DNA of 64,000 nt, taken from Amycolatopsis lurida. GTDB taxonomy: Bacteria > Actinomycetota > Actinomycetes > Mycobacteriales > Pseudonocardiaceae. The translations under genes were made by a program, and so were the position numbers. The stretch is from contig NZ_FNTA01000004.1 in assembly GCF_900105055.1 (NCBI RefSeq), positions 992,001-1,056,000 on the forward strand, read 5' to 3'. Below, in pieces: positions 7,672 to 17,698 of the stretch. Below the pieces are notes generated by a model. It saw only the letters and a program-made list of their open reading frames with translations. It was not told the DNA's origin and ran no database searches. The number at the start of each line of letters is the position of its first letter. The first letter of the stretch is position 1.

Positions 7672-8652
7672 TCAGAAAGGCAGCCCGATGACCGGCAGCC
7701 CGATCGCCGAGTCCACCGCCAGCGCGACGAACACGATCATCAGGTACGTGTTCGACCGGTGGAATAGCGACATCGGCTTGGTCTCCTCGCCGCGCCGCAC
7801 CGCCGCGTTCAGGCTGTGCGCGTAGAAGAGGAACCAGCCGCCCGCCAGGATCGCGAACGTGGTGTAGATCCAGCTCGTCACCGGGACCAGCAGCAGCGTC
7901 CAGGCGACCATCACCCACGAGTAGATGACGATCTGCCGCGCCACGTGCTGCGGGGTGGCGACCACCGGCAGCATCGGCACACCGGCGCGCTCGTAGTCGT
8001 CGCGGTACTTCATGCCCAGCGCCCACGTGTGCGGCGGGGTCCAGAAGAAGATGACGCCGAACATCACGAACGCGGGCCACTCGACGGTGCCGGTGACGGC
8101 GGCCCAGCCGATGACGACCGGCATGCAGCCAGCCGCACCGCCCCAGACGACGTTCTGTGACGTACGCCGCTTCAACACCAGCGTGTAGACGAAGATGTAG
8201 AAGAGGATCGTCACGATCGCGAGGATCGCCGAGAGCAGGTTCACCGTGAAATAGAGCACGACGAACGACAGGACGCCGAGCACGAGACCGAAGATCAGCG
8301 CGCCGCGCCGGGGCACCGATTCCTTCACCAGCGGACGGCGCTTGGTGCGGTTCATCACCTTGTCGATGTCCGCGTCGATGACGCAGTTCAAGGCGTTGGC
8401 GCTGCCGGCGGCCATGGTGCCGCCCACGAGCGTCGCGAGAACCAGCCACGGCGACGGGATTTCCCGGCCTGCCAGGAACATCGCGGGAATCGTGGTGACG
8501 AGGAGGAGCTCGATCACCCTGGGCTTCGCGAGGGCGGCGTACGCGCCGACGACCTGGCGGATTGTTCGCCGGCCACCGTGCGGTCGTTCACCGGTCGGAT
8601 GTACGGCGCTGGTGCTGTCACTGCGTCCGTGCGCAGCGTTCACCAACGACAT
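7672..8652 (-). CDS. ctaB: Protoheme IX farnesyltransferase (heme o synthase)
   Basis: 326 residues, polytopic UbiA-type prenyltransferase with about eight to nine helices. The first aspartate-rich motif is [20 protein letters not shown]; the second is [14 protein letters not shown]. It attaches a farnesyl group to protoheme to give heme O, needed for terminal oxidase assembly. I chose the internal ATG at 8652, which has a GGGAG ribosome site five bases upstream, over an in-frame start 12 codons earlier. The first 30 residues are polar ([18 protein letters not shown]) and cytoplasmic. It diverges from the transketolase operon, an arrangement also found in mycobacteria. Confidence 0.95.
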   Translation of the reverse strand: MSLVNAAHGRSDSTSAVHPTGERPHGGRRTIRQVVGAYAALAKPRVIELLLVTTIPAMFLAGREIPSPWLVLATLVGGTMAAGSANALNCVIDADIDKVMNRTKRRPLVKESVPRRGALIFGLVLGVLSFVVLYFTVNLLSAILAIVTILFYIFVYTLVLKRRTSQNVVWGGAAGCMPVVIGWAAVTGTVEWPAFVMFGVIFFWTPPHTWALGMKYRDDYERAGVPMLPVVATPQHVARQIVIYSWVMVAWTLLLVPVTSWIYTTFAILAGGWFLFYAHSLNAAVRRGEETKPMSLFHRSNTYLMIVFVALAVDSAIGLPVIGLPF

Positions 8653-8952
8653 TTCACTCCCTGCGTCAGTTTTCGGGGCCGGGCCCACCAGGCTTCCGGG
8701 TGATGTGGCGGCCCCGGATCCGGAGTGTTCTGAACCCTTCCCCGATGTTAGACGTGCTGTTTCCAGAGGGTGATCGCGGGTCCTCGACCGGCCGAACCAT
8801 TAGGCTGGCCGCGGTAGCTCGCGGCGTACCTCTGCGAACGGCCCGGACCAGGAATATCGTCCCTTCCGGATCGATTGAGATTAGTAGCGGTACCCATGGG
8901 TTACCCACGAGGGAAGAGAAGCCACAACCTGATGACGGGGAGTTCGAGTTCA
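8653..8952. other. 300-bp divergent promoter region, ctaB / tkt
   Basis: No gene is visible. The region must hold the ctaB promoter on the minus strand and the pentose-phosphate operon promoter on the plus strand. TTAGAC near 8749 and TAGGCT near 8801 are -10-like, but none has a clear -35 partner, so I do not assign a start site. Confidence 0.5.
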
Positions 8953-11055
8953 GTGTCCGAAACCGCCTCTACCAGCGAGAAGAACCCACTCCTCCGGCGC
9001 AACGTGCCCGCCGACTGGACCGACCTCGACACGCGGGCCGTCGACACCGTTCGGGTGCTCGCCGCGGACGCGGTCGAGAACTGCGGCAGCGGTCACCCCG
9101 GCACCGCGATGAGCCTGGCGCCGCTCGCGTACACGCTCTTCCAGCGGACGCTGCGTCATGACCCGGCGGACCCCGAGTGGCCCGCTCGTGACCGCTTCGT
9201 CCTCTCCGCCGGCCACTCGAGCCTCACCCTCTACATCCAGCTGTACCTCGCCGGGTTCGGCCTGGAGCTGGAAGACCTGAAGCAGCTGCGCAAGTGGGAC
9301 TCGAAGACCCCGGGTCACCCGGAGTACCGCCACACCAAGGGCGTCGAGACCACCACCGGCCCGCTCGGACAGGGCCTGGCCAACGCGGTCGGCATGGCGA
9401 TGGCGGCCCGCCGCGAGCGCGGTCTGCTGGACCCGGACGCTCCGCAGGGCGAGAGCATCTTCGACCACTACGTCTACGTCGTCGCCTCCGACGGTGACAT
9501 CGAAGAGGGCGTCACCGCCGAGGCCTCCTCGATCGCCGGCCGCCAGGAGCTGGGCAACCTGATCGTCTTCTGGGACGACAACGAGATCTCGATCGAGGAC
9601 GACACCAAGATCGCGCTGTCCGAAGACGTCGTGAAGCGCTACGAGGCGTACGGGTGGCACACCCAGGTCGTCGAGGGTGGCGAAGACGTCGTCGCGATCG
9701 AAGAGGCCATCAAGGCCGCGAAGGCCGAGACCGAGCGCCCGTCGTTCATCGCGCTGAAGACCGTCATCGGGTACCCGGCGCCGAAGAAGATGGGCACCGG
9801 CAAGGCACACGGTGCCGCGCTCGGCGCCGAAGAGGTCGCCGCGGTCAAGGAGATCCTGGGCTTCGACCCGGAGCAGAGCTTCCAGGTCGACGACGAGGTC
9901 ATCGCGCACACCCGCCAGGCGGTCGACCGCGGCAAGACCGCCCGCGCCGAATGGCAGGAGAAGTTCGAGGCGTGGGGCGCCGCGAACCCGGAGCGCAAGA
10001 AGATCGCGGACCGGATGTCGACCCGCACGCTGCCCGAGGGCTTCGCGGACAACCTGCCGAAGTGGGAGCCGGACGCCAAGGGCATCGCGACCCGCAAGGC
10101 CTCCGGTGAGGTGCTCAACGCCCTCGCCGAGCCGCTTCCCGAGCTGTGGGGCGGTTCCGCGGACCTCGCGGAGAGCAACAACACCACCATGAAGGGGGCC
10201 GACTCGTTCGGCCCGGAGAAGGCTTCCACCGACATGTGGAAGACCAGCCCGTACGGCCGGACGCTGCACTTCGGCATCCGCGAGCACGCGATGGGCTCGA
10301 TCCTCAACGGCATCGCGCTGCACGGCGGCACCCGCCCCTACGGCGCGACGTTCCTGATCTTCTCCGACTACATGCGCCCGCCCGTGCGGCTGGCCGCGCT
10401 GATGAAGGCGCCGGTCACCTACGTGTGGACGCACGACTCGATCGGCCTGGGCGAGGACGGCCCCACCCACCAGCCGATCGAGCAGCTCTCCGCCCTGCGC
10501 GCCATCCCCGGCCTCAACGTCGTCCGCCCGGCGGACGCCAACGAGACCGCGTACGCGTGGAAGGCCGTCCTGGAGGACGTCCACCACCCGTCGGGCCTCG
10601 CGCTGACCCGGCAGAACGTGCCGGTCCTGGAGGGCACCAGCGCCGAAGGCGTCAAGCGGGGCGGTTACGTCCTCGCCGAAGCGTCCGACGGCAACCCCGA
10701 GGTCGTGCTGATCGCGACCGGCTCCGAAGTCCAGCTGGCCGTCGAGGCCCGCAAGACCCTCGAGGCCGACGGCATCCCGGCGAGCGTCGTCTCGATGCCG
10801 TGTGTCGAGTGGTTCGACGCGCAGGACCAGTCCTACAAGGACTCGGTCATCCCGCCGTCGGTCAAGGCACGCGTTTCCGTGGAAGCCGGTATCGCCCAGT
10901 CGTGGCACCGCTTCACCGGTGACGCCGGGGTGAACGTTTCGATCGAGCACTTCGGTGCTTCGGCCGACGCCGCCACACTGTTCCGTGAGTTCGGTTTCAC
11001 CGCGGAGGCAGTCGTCGAGGCCGCCCGTCGCTCGATCGCCAACACCAAGAACTGA
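8953..11055 (+). CDS. tkt: Transketolase
   Basis: 700 residues. It transfers two-carbon units between sugar phosphates with thiamine diphosphate, linking the pentose-phosphate pathway to glycolysis. Motifs: [17 protein letters not shown] near 44-60, [14 protein letters not shown], and the thiamine-binding SDGDIEEG followed by [12 protein letters not shown]. The pyrimidine domain has [20 protein letters not shown] and the C-terminal domain [17 protein letters not shown] at 8953 gives the usual [15 protein letters not shown] start with GGGGAG ten bases upstream; an ATG at 8932 is possible. It is the first gene of a six-gene pentose-phosphate operon. Confidence 0.96.
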   Translation: MSETASTSEKNPLLRRNVPADWTDLDTRAVDTVRVLAADAVENCGSGHPGTAMSLAPLAYTLFQRTLRHDPADPEWPARDRFVLSAGHSSLTLYIQLYLAGFGLELEDLKQLRKWDSKTPGHPEYRHTKGVETTTGPLGQGLANAVGMAMAARRERGLLDPDAPQGESIFDHYVYVVASDGDIEEGVTAEASSIAGRQELGNLIVFWDDNEISIEDDTKIALSEDVVKRYEAYGWHTQVVEGGEDVVAIEEAIKAAKAETERPSFIALKTVIGYPAPKKMGTGKAHGAALGAEEVAAVKEILGFDPEQSFQVDDEVIAHTRQAVDRGKTARAEWQEKFEAWGAANPERKKIADRMSTRTLPEGFADNLPKWEPDAKGIATRKASGEVLNALAEPLPELWGGSADLAESNNTTMKGADSFGPEKASTDMWKTSPYGRTLHFGIREHAMGSILNGIALHGGTRPYGATFLIFSDYMRPPVRLAALMKAPVTYVWTHDSIGLGEDGPTHQPIEQLSALRAIPGLNVVRPADANETAYAWKAVLEDVHHPSGLALTRQNVPVLEGTSAEGVKRGGYVLAEASDGNPEVVLIATGSEVQLAVEARKTLEADGIPASVVSMPCVEWFDAQDQSYKDSVIPPSVKARVSVEAGIAQSWHRFTGDAGVNVSIEHFGASADAATLFREFGFTAEAVVEAARRSIANTKN

Positions 11056-11071
11056 AGGGGATGACACAGCA

Positions 11072-12184
11072 ATGAGCAACGACAAGCTCGCTCAGCTGTC
11101 CGAGGCAGGCGTCTCGATCTGGCTCGACGACCTGTCCCGTGAGCGCCTGAACACCGGCAACCTCGCCGCCCTGATCCGCGACAAGCACGTCGTCGGCGTG
11201 ACGACCAACCCCACGATCTTCGCCAACGCGATGTCGAAGGGCGAGGCGTACGACGAGCAGACCAAGGAGCTCGCCGCCCGCGGCGCCGACGTCGAGGCCA
11301 CCATCCGCGAGCTGACCACCACCGACGTGCGCAACGCCGCGGACCTGTTCCGCGACGTCTACACCGCCACGAACGGGGTCGACGGCCGGGTGTCCATCGA
11401 GGTGGACCCGCGGCTGGCCAAGGATTCCGACAAGACGGTGGCCGAGGCGCAGGACCTGTGGAAGACCGTGGACCGGCCGAACGTGCTGATCAAGATCCCG
11501 GCCACCGAAGAGGGTCTCCCGGCGATCACCAAGACCCTGGCCGAGGGCATCAGCGTCAACGTCACGCTGATCTTCTCGGTCGAGCGGTACCGGGCGGTCA
11601 TCGAGGCCTACTTCGCCGGGCTTGAGCAGGCGAAGGCCAACGGACACGATCTCAAGGGCATCCACTCGGTCGCGTCGTTCTTCGTGTCCCGTGTGGACAC
11701 CGAGATCGACAAGCGGCTCGACGCGATCGGCACCGACGCCGCCACCGCGCTGCGTGGTGAGGCCGCCATCGCCAACGCGCGGCTCGCGTACGCGGCGTTC
11801 GAGGAGCTGTTCGCTTCGGACCGCTGGAAGGCGCTCGCCGAGGCAGGCGCGAACCCGCAGCGTCCGCTGTGGGCCTCCACCGGCGTGAAGGACCCGCAGT
11901 ACTCCGACACCCGCTACGTGGACCAGCTCGTCGTCAAGGACACGGTCAACACGATGCCGGAGAAGACCCTCGAAGCCGCGGGCGACCACGCCGAGATCAC
12001 CGGTGACACGGTGACCGGCAAGGGCACCGACGCGCAGGCCGTCTTCGACAAGCTGAGCGCTGTCGGCATCGACATCACCGACGTTTTCCTCACCCTCGAG
12101 AACGAGGGCGTCGAAAAGTTCGAGAAGTCGTGGACCGAACTTCTCGAGACCGTCACCGGGCAGCTGGAAAAGGCAAAGGACTGA
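11072..12184 (+). CDS. tal: Transaldolase
   Basis: 370 residues, a TIM-barrel enzyme moving a dihydroxyacetone unit from sedoheptulose 7-phosphate to glyceraldehyde 3-phosphate. [13 protein letters not shown] and [15 protein letters not shown] are the family signatures, the latter holding the Schiff-base lysine. [16 protein letters not shown] sequence appears as [12 protein letters not shown]. The ATG at 11072 has GAAGGGG about 11 bases upstream and lies 16 bp after the transketolase stop. Length and order (tkt-tal-pgi-zwf-opcA) match other actinobacteria. Confidence 0.96.
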   Translation: MSNDKLAQLSEAGVSIWLDDLSRERLNTGNLAALIRDKHVVGVTTNPTIFANAMSKGEAYDEQTKELAARGADVEATIRELTTTDVRNAADLFRDVYTATNGVDGRVSIEVDPRLAKDSDKTVAEAQDLWKTVDRPNVLIKIPATEEGLPAITKTLAEGISVNVTLIFSVERYRAVIEAYFAGLEQAKANGHDLKGIHSVASFFVSRVDTEIDKRLDAIGTDAATALRGEAAIANARLAYAAFEELFASDRWKALAEAGANPQRPLWASTGVKDPQYSDTRYVDQLVVKDTVNTMPEKTLEAAGDHAEITGDTVTGKGTDAQAVFDKLSAVGIDITDVFLTLENEGVEKFEKSWTELLETVTGQLEKAKD

Positions 12185-12193
12185 TCACCGACC

Positions 12194-13813
12194 ATGGCAG
12201 GGGAAACGACCGGCGTCGAAATCGTCGACGCCGCCCTGGCCGGCGAAGCCGCTCCGTTCGCGGAGCGGCTCGTCGCCGACCAGGGCGCATCGAAACTGGC
12301 GTCCCAGGACGCCACACTGTGGGGTCCCGAAGCCGAGTCCGAAGCGTCGATCCGTCTCTCGTGGACGACGCTGCACAAGTCCTCGCGGCCGTTGATCGGC
12401 GAGATCGAGGCACTGCGGACCGACCTGCGCTCCGAGGGCGTCGACCGTGTCGTCCTCGCGGGCATGGGCGGTTCGTCGCTGGCCCCCGAGGTCATCACCG
12501 CGACCGACGGCGTCCCGCTGACGGTCCTCGACACCACCGACCCGGGTCAGGTCGCCGACGCTCTGGCCGGTGACCTGGAGCGCACGGTCATCGTCGTGTC
12601 GTCGAAATCCGGCGGCACCGTCGAGACCGACAGCCACCGCCGGATCTTCGCGAAGGCCTTCGCCGACGCGGGCATCGACGCGGCCCGGCGGATCGTGGTC
12701 GTCACCGACCCCGGCTCGCCGTTCGCGGAACTGTCCGAAAAGGAGGGTTACCGCAAGGTCTTCCTCGCCGACCCGAACGTCGGAGGCCGCTACTCGGCGC
12801 TGACCGCGTTCGGGCTCGTCCCGGCCGGGCTCGCCGGCGCGGACGTCGCCCGTCTGCTCGACCAGGCCGCTTCGGTGGCCGACGAGCTGGCCGCCGATTC
12901 CGTGGACAACCCCGCGGTCAAGCTCGCGGCGGCGTGGGCCGCGGCGCACGAAAAGGGTGCCGAGAAGGTCGTCATCGGCGACACCGGTTCCGGGATCAAG
13001 GGCTTCGCCGACTGGGCGGAGCAGTTGATCGCCGAGTCCACCGGCAAACAGGGCACCGGTCTCCTCCCGGTCGCCGTCGAGGGCCCGGACTCCCCCGGGT
13101 TCGCCGACGCCAAGGGCGACGCCACTCCGGTGGCCGTCGGCGAGGCGGAAGGCGCGGCGAAGATCTCCGTGACCGGTTCGCTCGGCGCGCAGTTCCTGCT
13201 GTGGGAGTTCGCCACCGCGCTCGCCGGACGGCTGCTCGGGATCAACCCGTTCGACCAGCCCGACGTCGAGGCCGCCAAGAAGGCCGCGCGGTCGCTGCTG
13301 GACAACCCGGACAAGCTCAAGGGCGGCGAGAAGCCGTCCACTGTGGACGGCGCGGTCGAGGTGTTCGGCTCGGCGGGTGTTGCCACCGACGGAAAGCTCG
13401 CGGAAATCCTGCGGGCTTTCTTCGATTCCGCTCCGGAAACCGGCTACATCGCGGTGCAGGCGTACCTCGACCGGCTCGACGACGCGTCGACGGCGGTCCT
13501 GCGCGGCGAGATCGCCAAGCGCACCGGCCGCCAGACCACCTTCGGGTGGGGGCCGCGGTTCCTGCACTCGACCGGGCAGTACCACAAGGGCGGGCACCAG
13601 AACGGTGTCTTCCTGCAGATCACCGGCGCCGTCGAGGACGATCTCGACGTTCCGGACCGGCCGTACACGCTCGGCGTCCTGCAGCACGCGCAGGCACTGG
13701 GCGACGGCCAGGTGCTCGCCGAGCACGGCCGTCCGGTGCTGCGCCTGCACCTCACCGACCGGGCCGCCGGCCTGGCCGAACTGGTCCGCGCGGTACAGGA
13801 GGCCGGCGAGTGA
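12194..13813 (+). CDS. pgi: Glucose-6-phosphate isomerase
   Basis: 539 residues. It interconverts glucose 6-phosphate and fructose 6-phosphate. VLAGMGGSSLAPEVI and VVSSKSGGTVETDSHR form the phosphate-binding SIS folds. HSTGQYHKGGHQNGVFLQI is the C-terminal active-site region. The sequence is the short-motif type found next to tal in actinobacteria rather than the enterobacterial type. ATG at 12194 lies ten bases after the tal stop. The stop overlaps zwf by the GTGA device. Placement between tal and zwf feeds fructose 6-phosphate back into the oxidative branch. Confidence 0.93.
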   Translation: MAGETTGVEIVDAALAGEAAPFAERLVADQGASKLASQDATLWGPEAESEASIRLSWTTLHKSSRPLIGEIEALRTDLRSEGVDRVVLAGMGGSSLAPEVITATDGVPLTVLDTTDPGQVADALAGDLERTVIVVSSKSGGTVETDSHRRIFAKAFADAGIDAARRIVVVTDPGSPFAELSEKEGYRKVFLADPNVGGRYSALTAFGLVPAGLAGADVARLLDQAASVADELAADSVDNPAVKLAAAWAAAHEKGAEKVVIGDTGSGIKGFADWAEQLIAESTGKQGTGLLPVAVEGPDSPGFADAKGDATPVAVGEAEGAAKISVTGSLGAQFLLWEFATALAGRLLGINPFDQPDVEAAKKAARSLLDNPDKLKGGEKPSTVDGAVEVFGSAGVATDGKLAEILRAFFDSAPETGYIAVQAYLDRLDDASTAVLRGEIAKRTGRQTTFGWGPRFLHSTGQYHKGGHQNGVFLQITGAVEDDLDVPDRPYTLGVLQHAQALGDGQVLAEHGRPVLRLHLTDRAAGLAELVRAVQEAGE

Positions 13814-15339
13814 CACGAGCCTGGAACAACCCGCTGCGCGACCCGCGCGACAAGCGGCTGCCGCGGATCGCCGGGCCGTCCAGTCTGGTGATCTTCGGCG
13901 TCACCGGTGACCTCGCCCGCAAGAAGCTGATGCCGGCGATCTACGACCTCGCCCACCGCGGGCTGCTGCCCGCCGGGTTCTCGCTCGTCGGGTTCGCCCG
14001 GCGGGACTGGGAGCACCAGGACTTCGGCGAGCTCGTGCACGACTCGGTCAAGGAGCACGCGCGGACGCCGTTCAAGGAGTCGGTGTGGAACCGGCTCGCC
14101 GAAGGGATCCGCTTCGTCCAGGGCACCTTCGACGACGACGACGCCTTCGACCGGCTCGCGCAGACGGTCAAGGACCTCGACGCCGAACGGGGCACCGGTG
14201 GCAACACCGCGTTCTACCTGTCGATCCCGCCGAGCGCGTTCCCGGTGGTGACCAAGCAGCTCGCCCGCTCCGGTCTCGCCGAGGCGAGCGAAGACACCTG
14301 GCGCCGTGTCGTCATCGAGAAGCCCTTCGGCCGCGATCTCAAGAGCGCCAAGGAGCTCAACGAGATCGTGAACGACGTCTTCCCCGAGGAGTCGGTGTTC
14401 CGCATCGACCACTACCTCGGCAAGGAGACGGTGCAGAACCTGCTGGCGCTGCGGTTCGCCAACCAGCTGTTCGAGCCGATCTGGAACGCCAACTACGTCG
14501 ACCACGTGCAGATCACCATGGCCGAGGACATCGGTCTCGGCGGCCGCGCGGGGTACTACGACGGTATCGGCGCCGCACGCGACGTCATCCAGAACCACCT
14601 GCTGCAGCTCCTCGCGCTGACCGCGATGGAGGAGCCGGTCTCGTTCGCTCCGCGCGCGCTCCGGGCGGAGAAGGTCAAGGTGCTTTCGGCGACCAAGCCG
14701 CTGGCGCCGTTCGACGAGACCACCGCGCGCGGGCAGTACGCGGGCGGCTGGCAGGGCGGCATGAAGGTGCCGGGCCTGCTGCAGGAGGGCGGTTTCGCGA
14801 AGGACTCGATCACCGAGACCTACGCCGCCGTGACGCTGGAGGTGCAGAACCGCCGCTGGGCGGGGGTTCCGTTCTACCTGCGCACCGGCAAGCGGCTGGG
14901 CCGCCGGGTCACCGAGATCGCCGTGGTGTTCAAGCGGGCGCCGCATCTTCCGTTCGACTCGACCTCCACCGAGGAACTGGGCCAGAATGCGCTGGTGATC
15001 CGGGTACAGCCCGACGAGGGCATCACGCTGCGGTTCGGGTCGAAGGTGCCGGGGACCACGATGGAGGTCCGCGACGTCACCATGGACTTCGGCTACGGGC
15101 ACGCGTTCACCGAGTCGTCCCCGGAGGCCTATGAACGGCTCATCCTGGACGTGCTGCTCGGCGAACCATCGCTGTTCCCGGTGAACGAAGAGGTCGAACT
15201 GTCCTGGGAGATCCTGGACCCGATCCTCGACCACTGGGCCAAGAAGGGCGCGCCCGAGGCGTACCCGCCCGGTTCGTGGGGACCGCCGTCCGCGGACGAA
15301 ATGCTGGAGCGTACCGGCCGGAACTGGAGGCGTCCGTGA
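13810..15339 (+). CDS. zwf: Glucose-6-phosphate 1-dehydrogenase
   Basis: 509 residues. It oxidises glucose 6-phosphate to 6-phosphogluconolactone, making NADPH. LVIFGVTGDLARKKLMPAI is the dinucleotide loop. FRIDHYLGKETVQNLLALRF is the substrate-binding and catalytic segment. VPFYLRTGKRLGRRVTEIAV is a conserved C-terminal block. GTG at 13810 overlaps the pgi stop. The next three genes (opcA, pgl) provide its activator and the following step, so the operon is a complete entry to the pathway. Confidence 0.96.
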   Translation: MTRAWNNPLRDPRDKRLPRIAGPSSLVIFGVTGDLARKKLMPAIYDLAHRGLLPAGFSLVGFARRDWEHQDFGELVHDSVKEHARTPFKESVWNRLAEGIRFVQGTFDDDDAFDRLAQTVKDLDAERGTGGNTAFYLSIPPSAFPVVTKQLARSGLAEASEDTWRRVVIEKPFGRDLKSAKELNEIVNDVFPEESVFRIDHYLGKETVQNLLALRFANQLFEPIWNANYVDHVQITMAEDIGLGGRAGYYDGIGAARDVIQNHLLQLLALTAMEEPVSFAPRALRAEKVKVLSATKPLAPFDETTARGQYAGGWQGGMKVPGLLQEGGFAKDSITETYAAVTLEVQNRRWAGVPFYLRTGKRLGRRVTEIAVVFKRAPHLPFDSTSTEELGQNALVIRVQPDEGITLRFGSKVPGTTMEVRDVTMDFGYGHAFTESSPEAYERLILDVLLGEPSLFPVNEEVELSWEILDPILDHWAKKGAPEAYPPGSWGPPSADEMLERTGRNWRRP

Positions 15340-16340
15340 TCATCGACCTGCCGTCGACCACGACGTCGCAGCTGAACAAGAAACTCGTCGAGATCCGCGA
15401 ACAGGGCGGGCAGGTCGCGCTCGGCCGCGTGCTGACGCTGGTCATAGTCGCCGACGACGACGACAAACTCGAAGAGGCGATCGAAGCCGCCAACGAGGCC
15501 AGCCGGGAACACCCCTCGCGGGTGATCGTGGTGGCCAAGGGCGCGCGGACCGCGGCGCCGCGGATCGACGGCCAGATCCGGGTCGGCGGGGACGCCGGCG
15601 CGAGCGAGGTCATCGTCCTGCGGCTCTACGGCCCGCTGGCCTCGCAGGGACAGAGCGCGGTCGTGCCGTTGCTGCTGCCGGACGCGCCGATCGTCACCTG
15701 GTGGCCGGGCACCGGTCCGAAGGCTCCGGCCAAGGACCCGCTCGGTGAGCTGGCGCAGCGCCGGATCACCGACTCGGCGGCGGAAAAGGCGCCCATAAGG
15801 GCACTCACCACGCGGGCGAAGTCCTATGTGGAGGGTGACACCGACCTGGCGTGGACCCGGCTGACCAGCTGGCGCGCACAGCTGGTGTCCGCTTTGGACC
15901 TTCCGCCACATGAGAAGGTCACCGGCGCGACCGTGACCGGTGAGGCCGACTCGCCGTCGACCGAACTGCTCGCCGGCTGGCTGGCCGAGTACCTCAAGGT
16001 GCCGGTGAAGCGGGTCAAGAGCAGCGGTGCCGCGGGCATCATCTCGGTGACGCTGGACCGGCGTTCCGGGCCGGTGGAACTGCACCGGCCGGACGGGCGG
16101 GTCGGCATGCTGACCCAGCCGGGCCAGCCGACGCGCCGTATCGCCCTGCAGCGGCGGAACAACAAGGACTGCCTGATCGAGGAGCTGCGGCGGCTCGACC
16201 CGGACGAGGTCTACGAGGCTTCGCTGAACGGGCTGGGCAAGATCTCGTCGGGCACCGCGGCCAAGGCCGCTCCGGCGAAGAAGACGGCTCCGGCGACGAA
16301 GAAGGCTCCGGCCGCCAAGACCGCGAAGAGCGCCTCATGA
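15336..16340 (+). CDS. opcA: Glucose-6-phosphate dehydrogenase assembly protein OpcA
   Basis: 334 residues. OpcA binds the dehydrogenase and is needed for its activity or redox control in cyanobacteria and actinobacteria. VIIDLPSTTTSQLNKKL is the typical start, and VPLLLPDAPIVTWWPG is strongly conserved. GTG at 15336 has GGAGG six bases upstream and overlaps the zwf stop. The last 30 residues are a low-complexity Ala-Lys-Pro tail (AKAAPAKKTAPATKKAPAAK) resembling histone-H1-like tails and not needed for the OpcA fold; its role is unknown. Confidence 0.93.
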   Translation: MIIDLPSTTTSQLNKKLVEIREQGGQVALGRVLTLVIVADDDDKLEEAIEAANEASREHPSRVIVVAKGARTAAPRIDGQIRVGGDAGASEVIVLRLYGPLASQGQSAVVPLLLPDAPIVTWWPGTGPKAPAKDPLGELAQRRITDSAAEKAPIRALTTRAKSYVEGDTDLAWTRLTSWRAQLVSALDLPPHEKVTGATVTGEADSPSTELLAGWLAEYLKVPVKRVKSSGAAGIISVTLDRRSGPVELHRPDGRVGMLTQPGQPTRRIALQRRNNKDCLIEELRRLDPDEVYEASLNGLGKISSGTAAKAAPAKKTAPATKKAPAAKTAKSAS

Positions 16341-17092
16341 GCAAGACCGAGGTCGTCGTCTACGAGAACCCGGATCTCCTGGCCGCCGCCGCGGCGGCCA
16401 GGCTGGTCACCCGGATCGTCGACGTCCAGGCCGCCAAGGGCTCCGCTTCGGTGGTGCTCACCGGCGGCGGCACCGGGATCGCGATCCTGCGCGAACTGCG
16501 CGAGTCCAGTGCCCGTGACGCCATCGACTGGTCGCGTCTGGACCTCTACTGGGGTGACGAGCGCTTCGTCCCGGCGGACTCGGACGACCGCAACGAGAAG
16601 CAGGCCCGCGAGGCGCTGCTCGACCACGTCCCGCTCGACCCGAAGCGGGTGCACGCCATGGCACCCTCGGACGGCGAGTTCGGCGACGACGTCGATGCGG
16701 CGGCCGCGGCCTACGCGGAGGTCCTGGCGGCCAACGACGCGGCGTTCGACATCATGCTGCTGGGGCTCGGCGGGGAGGGGCACACCGCCTCGATCTTCCC
16801 CGACAGCCCGGCGGTGCACGAAAAGGAGCGCTCGGTCGTCGCCGTGCGGGACTGCCCGAAGCCGCCGCCGACCCGGATCTCGCTGACCCTGCCCGCGATC
16901 CGTCGCGCGCAGGACATCTGGCTGGTCACCGGCGGCGACGCCAAGGCCGACGCCGTCGCGCAGGCGCTGGCCGGTGCGGGCGAGGTCGAGATCCCGGTGG
17001 CGGGAGCACGCGGCTCGCGTCGCACGCTCTGGCTGCTGGACCGAGGCTCCGCCTCGAAACTCACGAAGGTCTACGAGACTCCGTCCGCCTGA
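16337..17092 (+). CDS. pgl: 6-Phosphogluconolactonase
   Basis: 251 residues. It hydrolyses 6-phosphogluconolactone to 6-phosphogluconate, the step after Zwf. VVLTGGGTGIAILREL starts the NagB-like fold. LDLYWGDERFVPADSDDRN and MLLGLGGEGHTASIFPDSP are the DevB-type signatures. ATG at 16337 overlaps the opcA stop (ATGA). It is the last gene of the pentose-phosphate operon; a perfect palindrome eight bases later is a likely terminator. Confidence 0.95.
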   Translation: MSKTEVVVYENPDLLAAAAAARLVTRIVDVQAAKGSASVVLTGGGTGIAILRELRESSARDAIDWSRLDLYWGDERFVPADSDDRNEKQAREALLDHVPLDPKRVHAMAPSDGEFGDDVDAAAAAYAEVLAANDAAFDIMLLGLGGEGHTASIFPDSPAVHEKERSVVAVRDCPKPPPTRISLTLPAIRRAQDIWLVTGGDAKADAVAQALAGAGEVEIPVAGARGSRRTLWLLDRGSASKLTKVYETPSA

Positions 17093-17099
17093 CCTTTCA

Positions 17100-17152
17100 C
17101 GCGTGAAGGCCCCCTTCCCTCGGCTGAGCCGAGGGAAGGGGGCCTTCACGCG
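17100..17152. repeat. Palindrome family A, copy 2
   Basis: Arms 17100-17125 and 17127-17152 are perfect 26-nt reverse complements and identical to the copy at 7611-7663. It closes the pentose-phosphate operon. There is no T-run, so any termination would depend on the very stable stem. Confidence 0.9.
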
Positions 17153-17206
17153 CTTCGGGTGGCTGCGGGCGAGGTGCCCCAAGGCGCGACTCGCGTGATC
17201 AGAGAC

Positions 17207-17281
17207 GTAACTCGCGTGCTTGGAGGCGTATCTGCGAGTTACGCCTTCAAGCACGCGAGTTACGCCTTCAGGCACGCGAGT
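17207..17281. repeat. Hairpin plus tandem repeat of a 21-nt unit
   Basis: Segment 17207-17230 (starts GTAACTCGCGTGCTTGG) pairs with 17240-17263 with one mismatch across a 9-nt loop. The right arm is followed by a second copy of the same unit (17261-17281), so the unit TTACGCCTTCAAGCACGCGA occurs twice head-to-tail and once inverted. Confidence 0.8.
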
Positions 17282-17328
17282 CGCGAGTTCGAGCGCGACC
17301 ACCCGGTAGTGATACCCCCATGGCGGAA

Positions 17329-17368
17329 GTCCGCGAAGGCCTCCTTCCCTACGCTGAAGGACGGGAAG
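17329..17368. repeat. Decayed family C palindrome, left arm kept
   Basis: 17329-17349 closely matches the left arm of the 3048-3106 palindrome (GTCCGCGAAGGCCTCCTT). Only six bases of the opposite arm (GGGAAG, 17363-17368) still pair. Confidence 0.6.
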
Positions 17369-17698
17369 AATGCGCGGCAGGGTCACCGCGCGGCCACGAA
17401 ACGTGACGTAGATCAACTTCCGGGGGCTTCGGCATCAGAGAGGACTTGTTCGCGCGTCGAAACGATCGACGGACCACCGAGCCCGGGTGGTCCGGTGTGG
17501 ATTCGACCGACCGAACGTTCATGCACTTGTCCGCAGAGCGGACAGTGACCGGACAGTCGCTAGCCCGACTGGGGGAAACTTACCGCCCTTGTACATCCAC
17601 CCGTTAGCATCCGCACATTTGTTCGTTCCTGCGCGTCCCGTTCGGGCGAAGAACACGTCTCACCATCCAAGTCCACAAGACGAGTGAGGTCGCCAGCG

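Larger units (their letters stand above)
17153..17698. other. 546-bp gene-free, repeat-rich spacer
   Basis: No coding frame with convincing homology or codon bias is seen. The first half is built of repeats (17207-17281 and 17329-17368). The second half is unique and should hold the promoter of the histidine kinase at 17699, but I cannot place -10 and -35 boxes with confidence. Confidence 0.6.

Noticed and set aside
17207..17281. Short CRISPR-like repeat cluster
   Set aside because: Units are adjacent and partly inverted, without regular spacers or cas genes.
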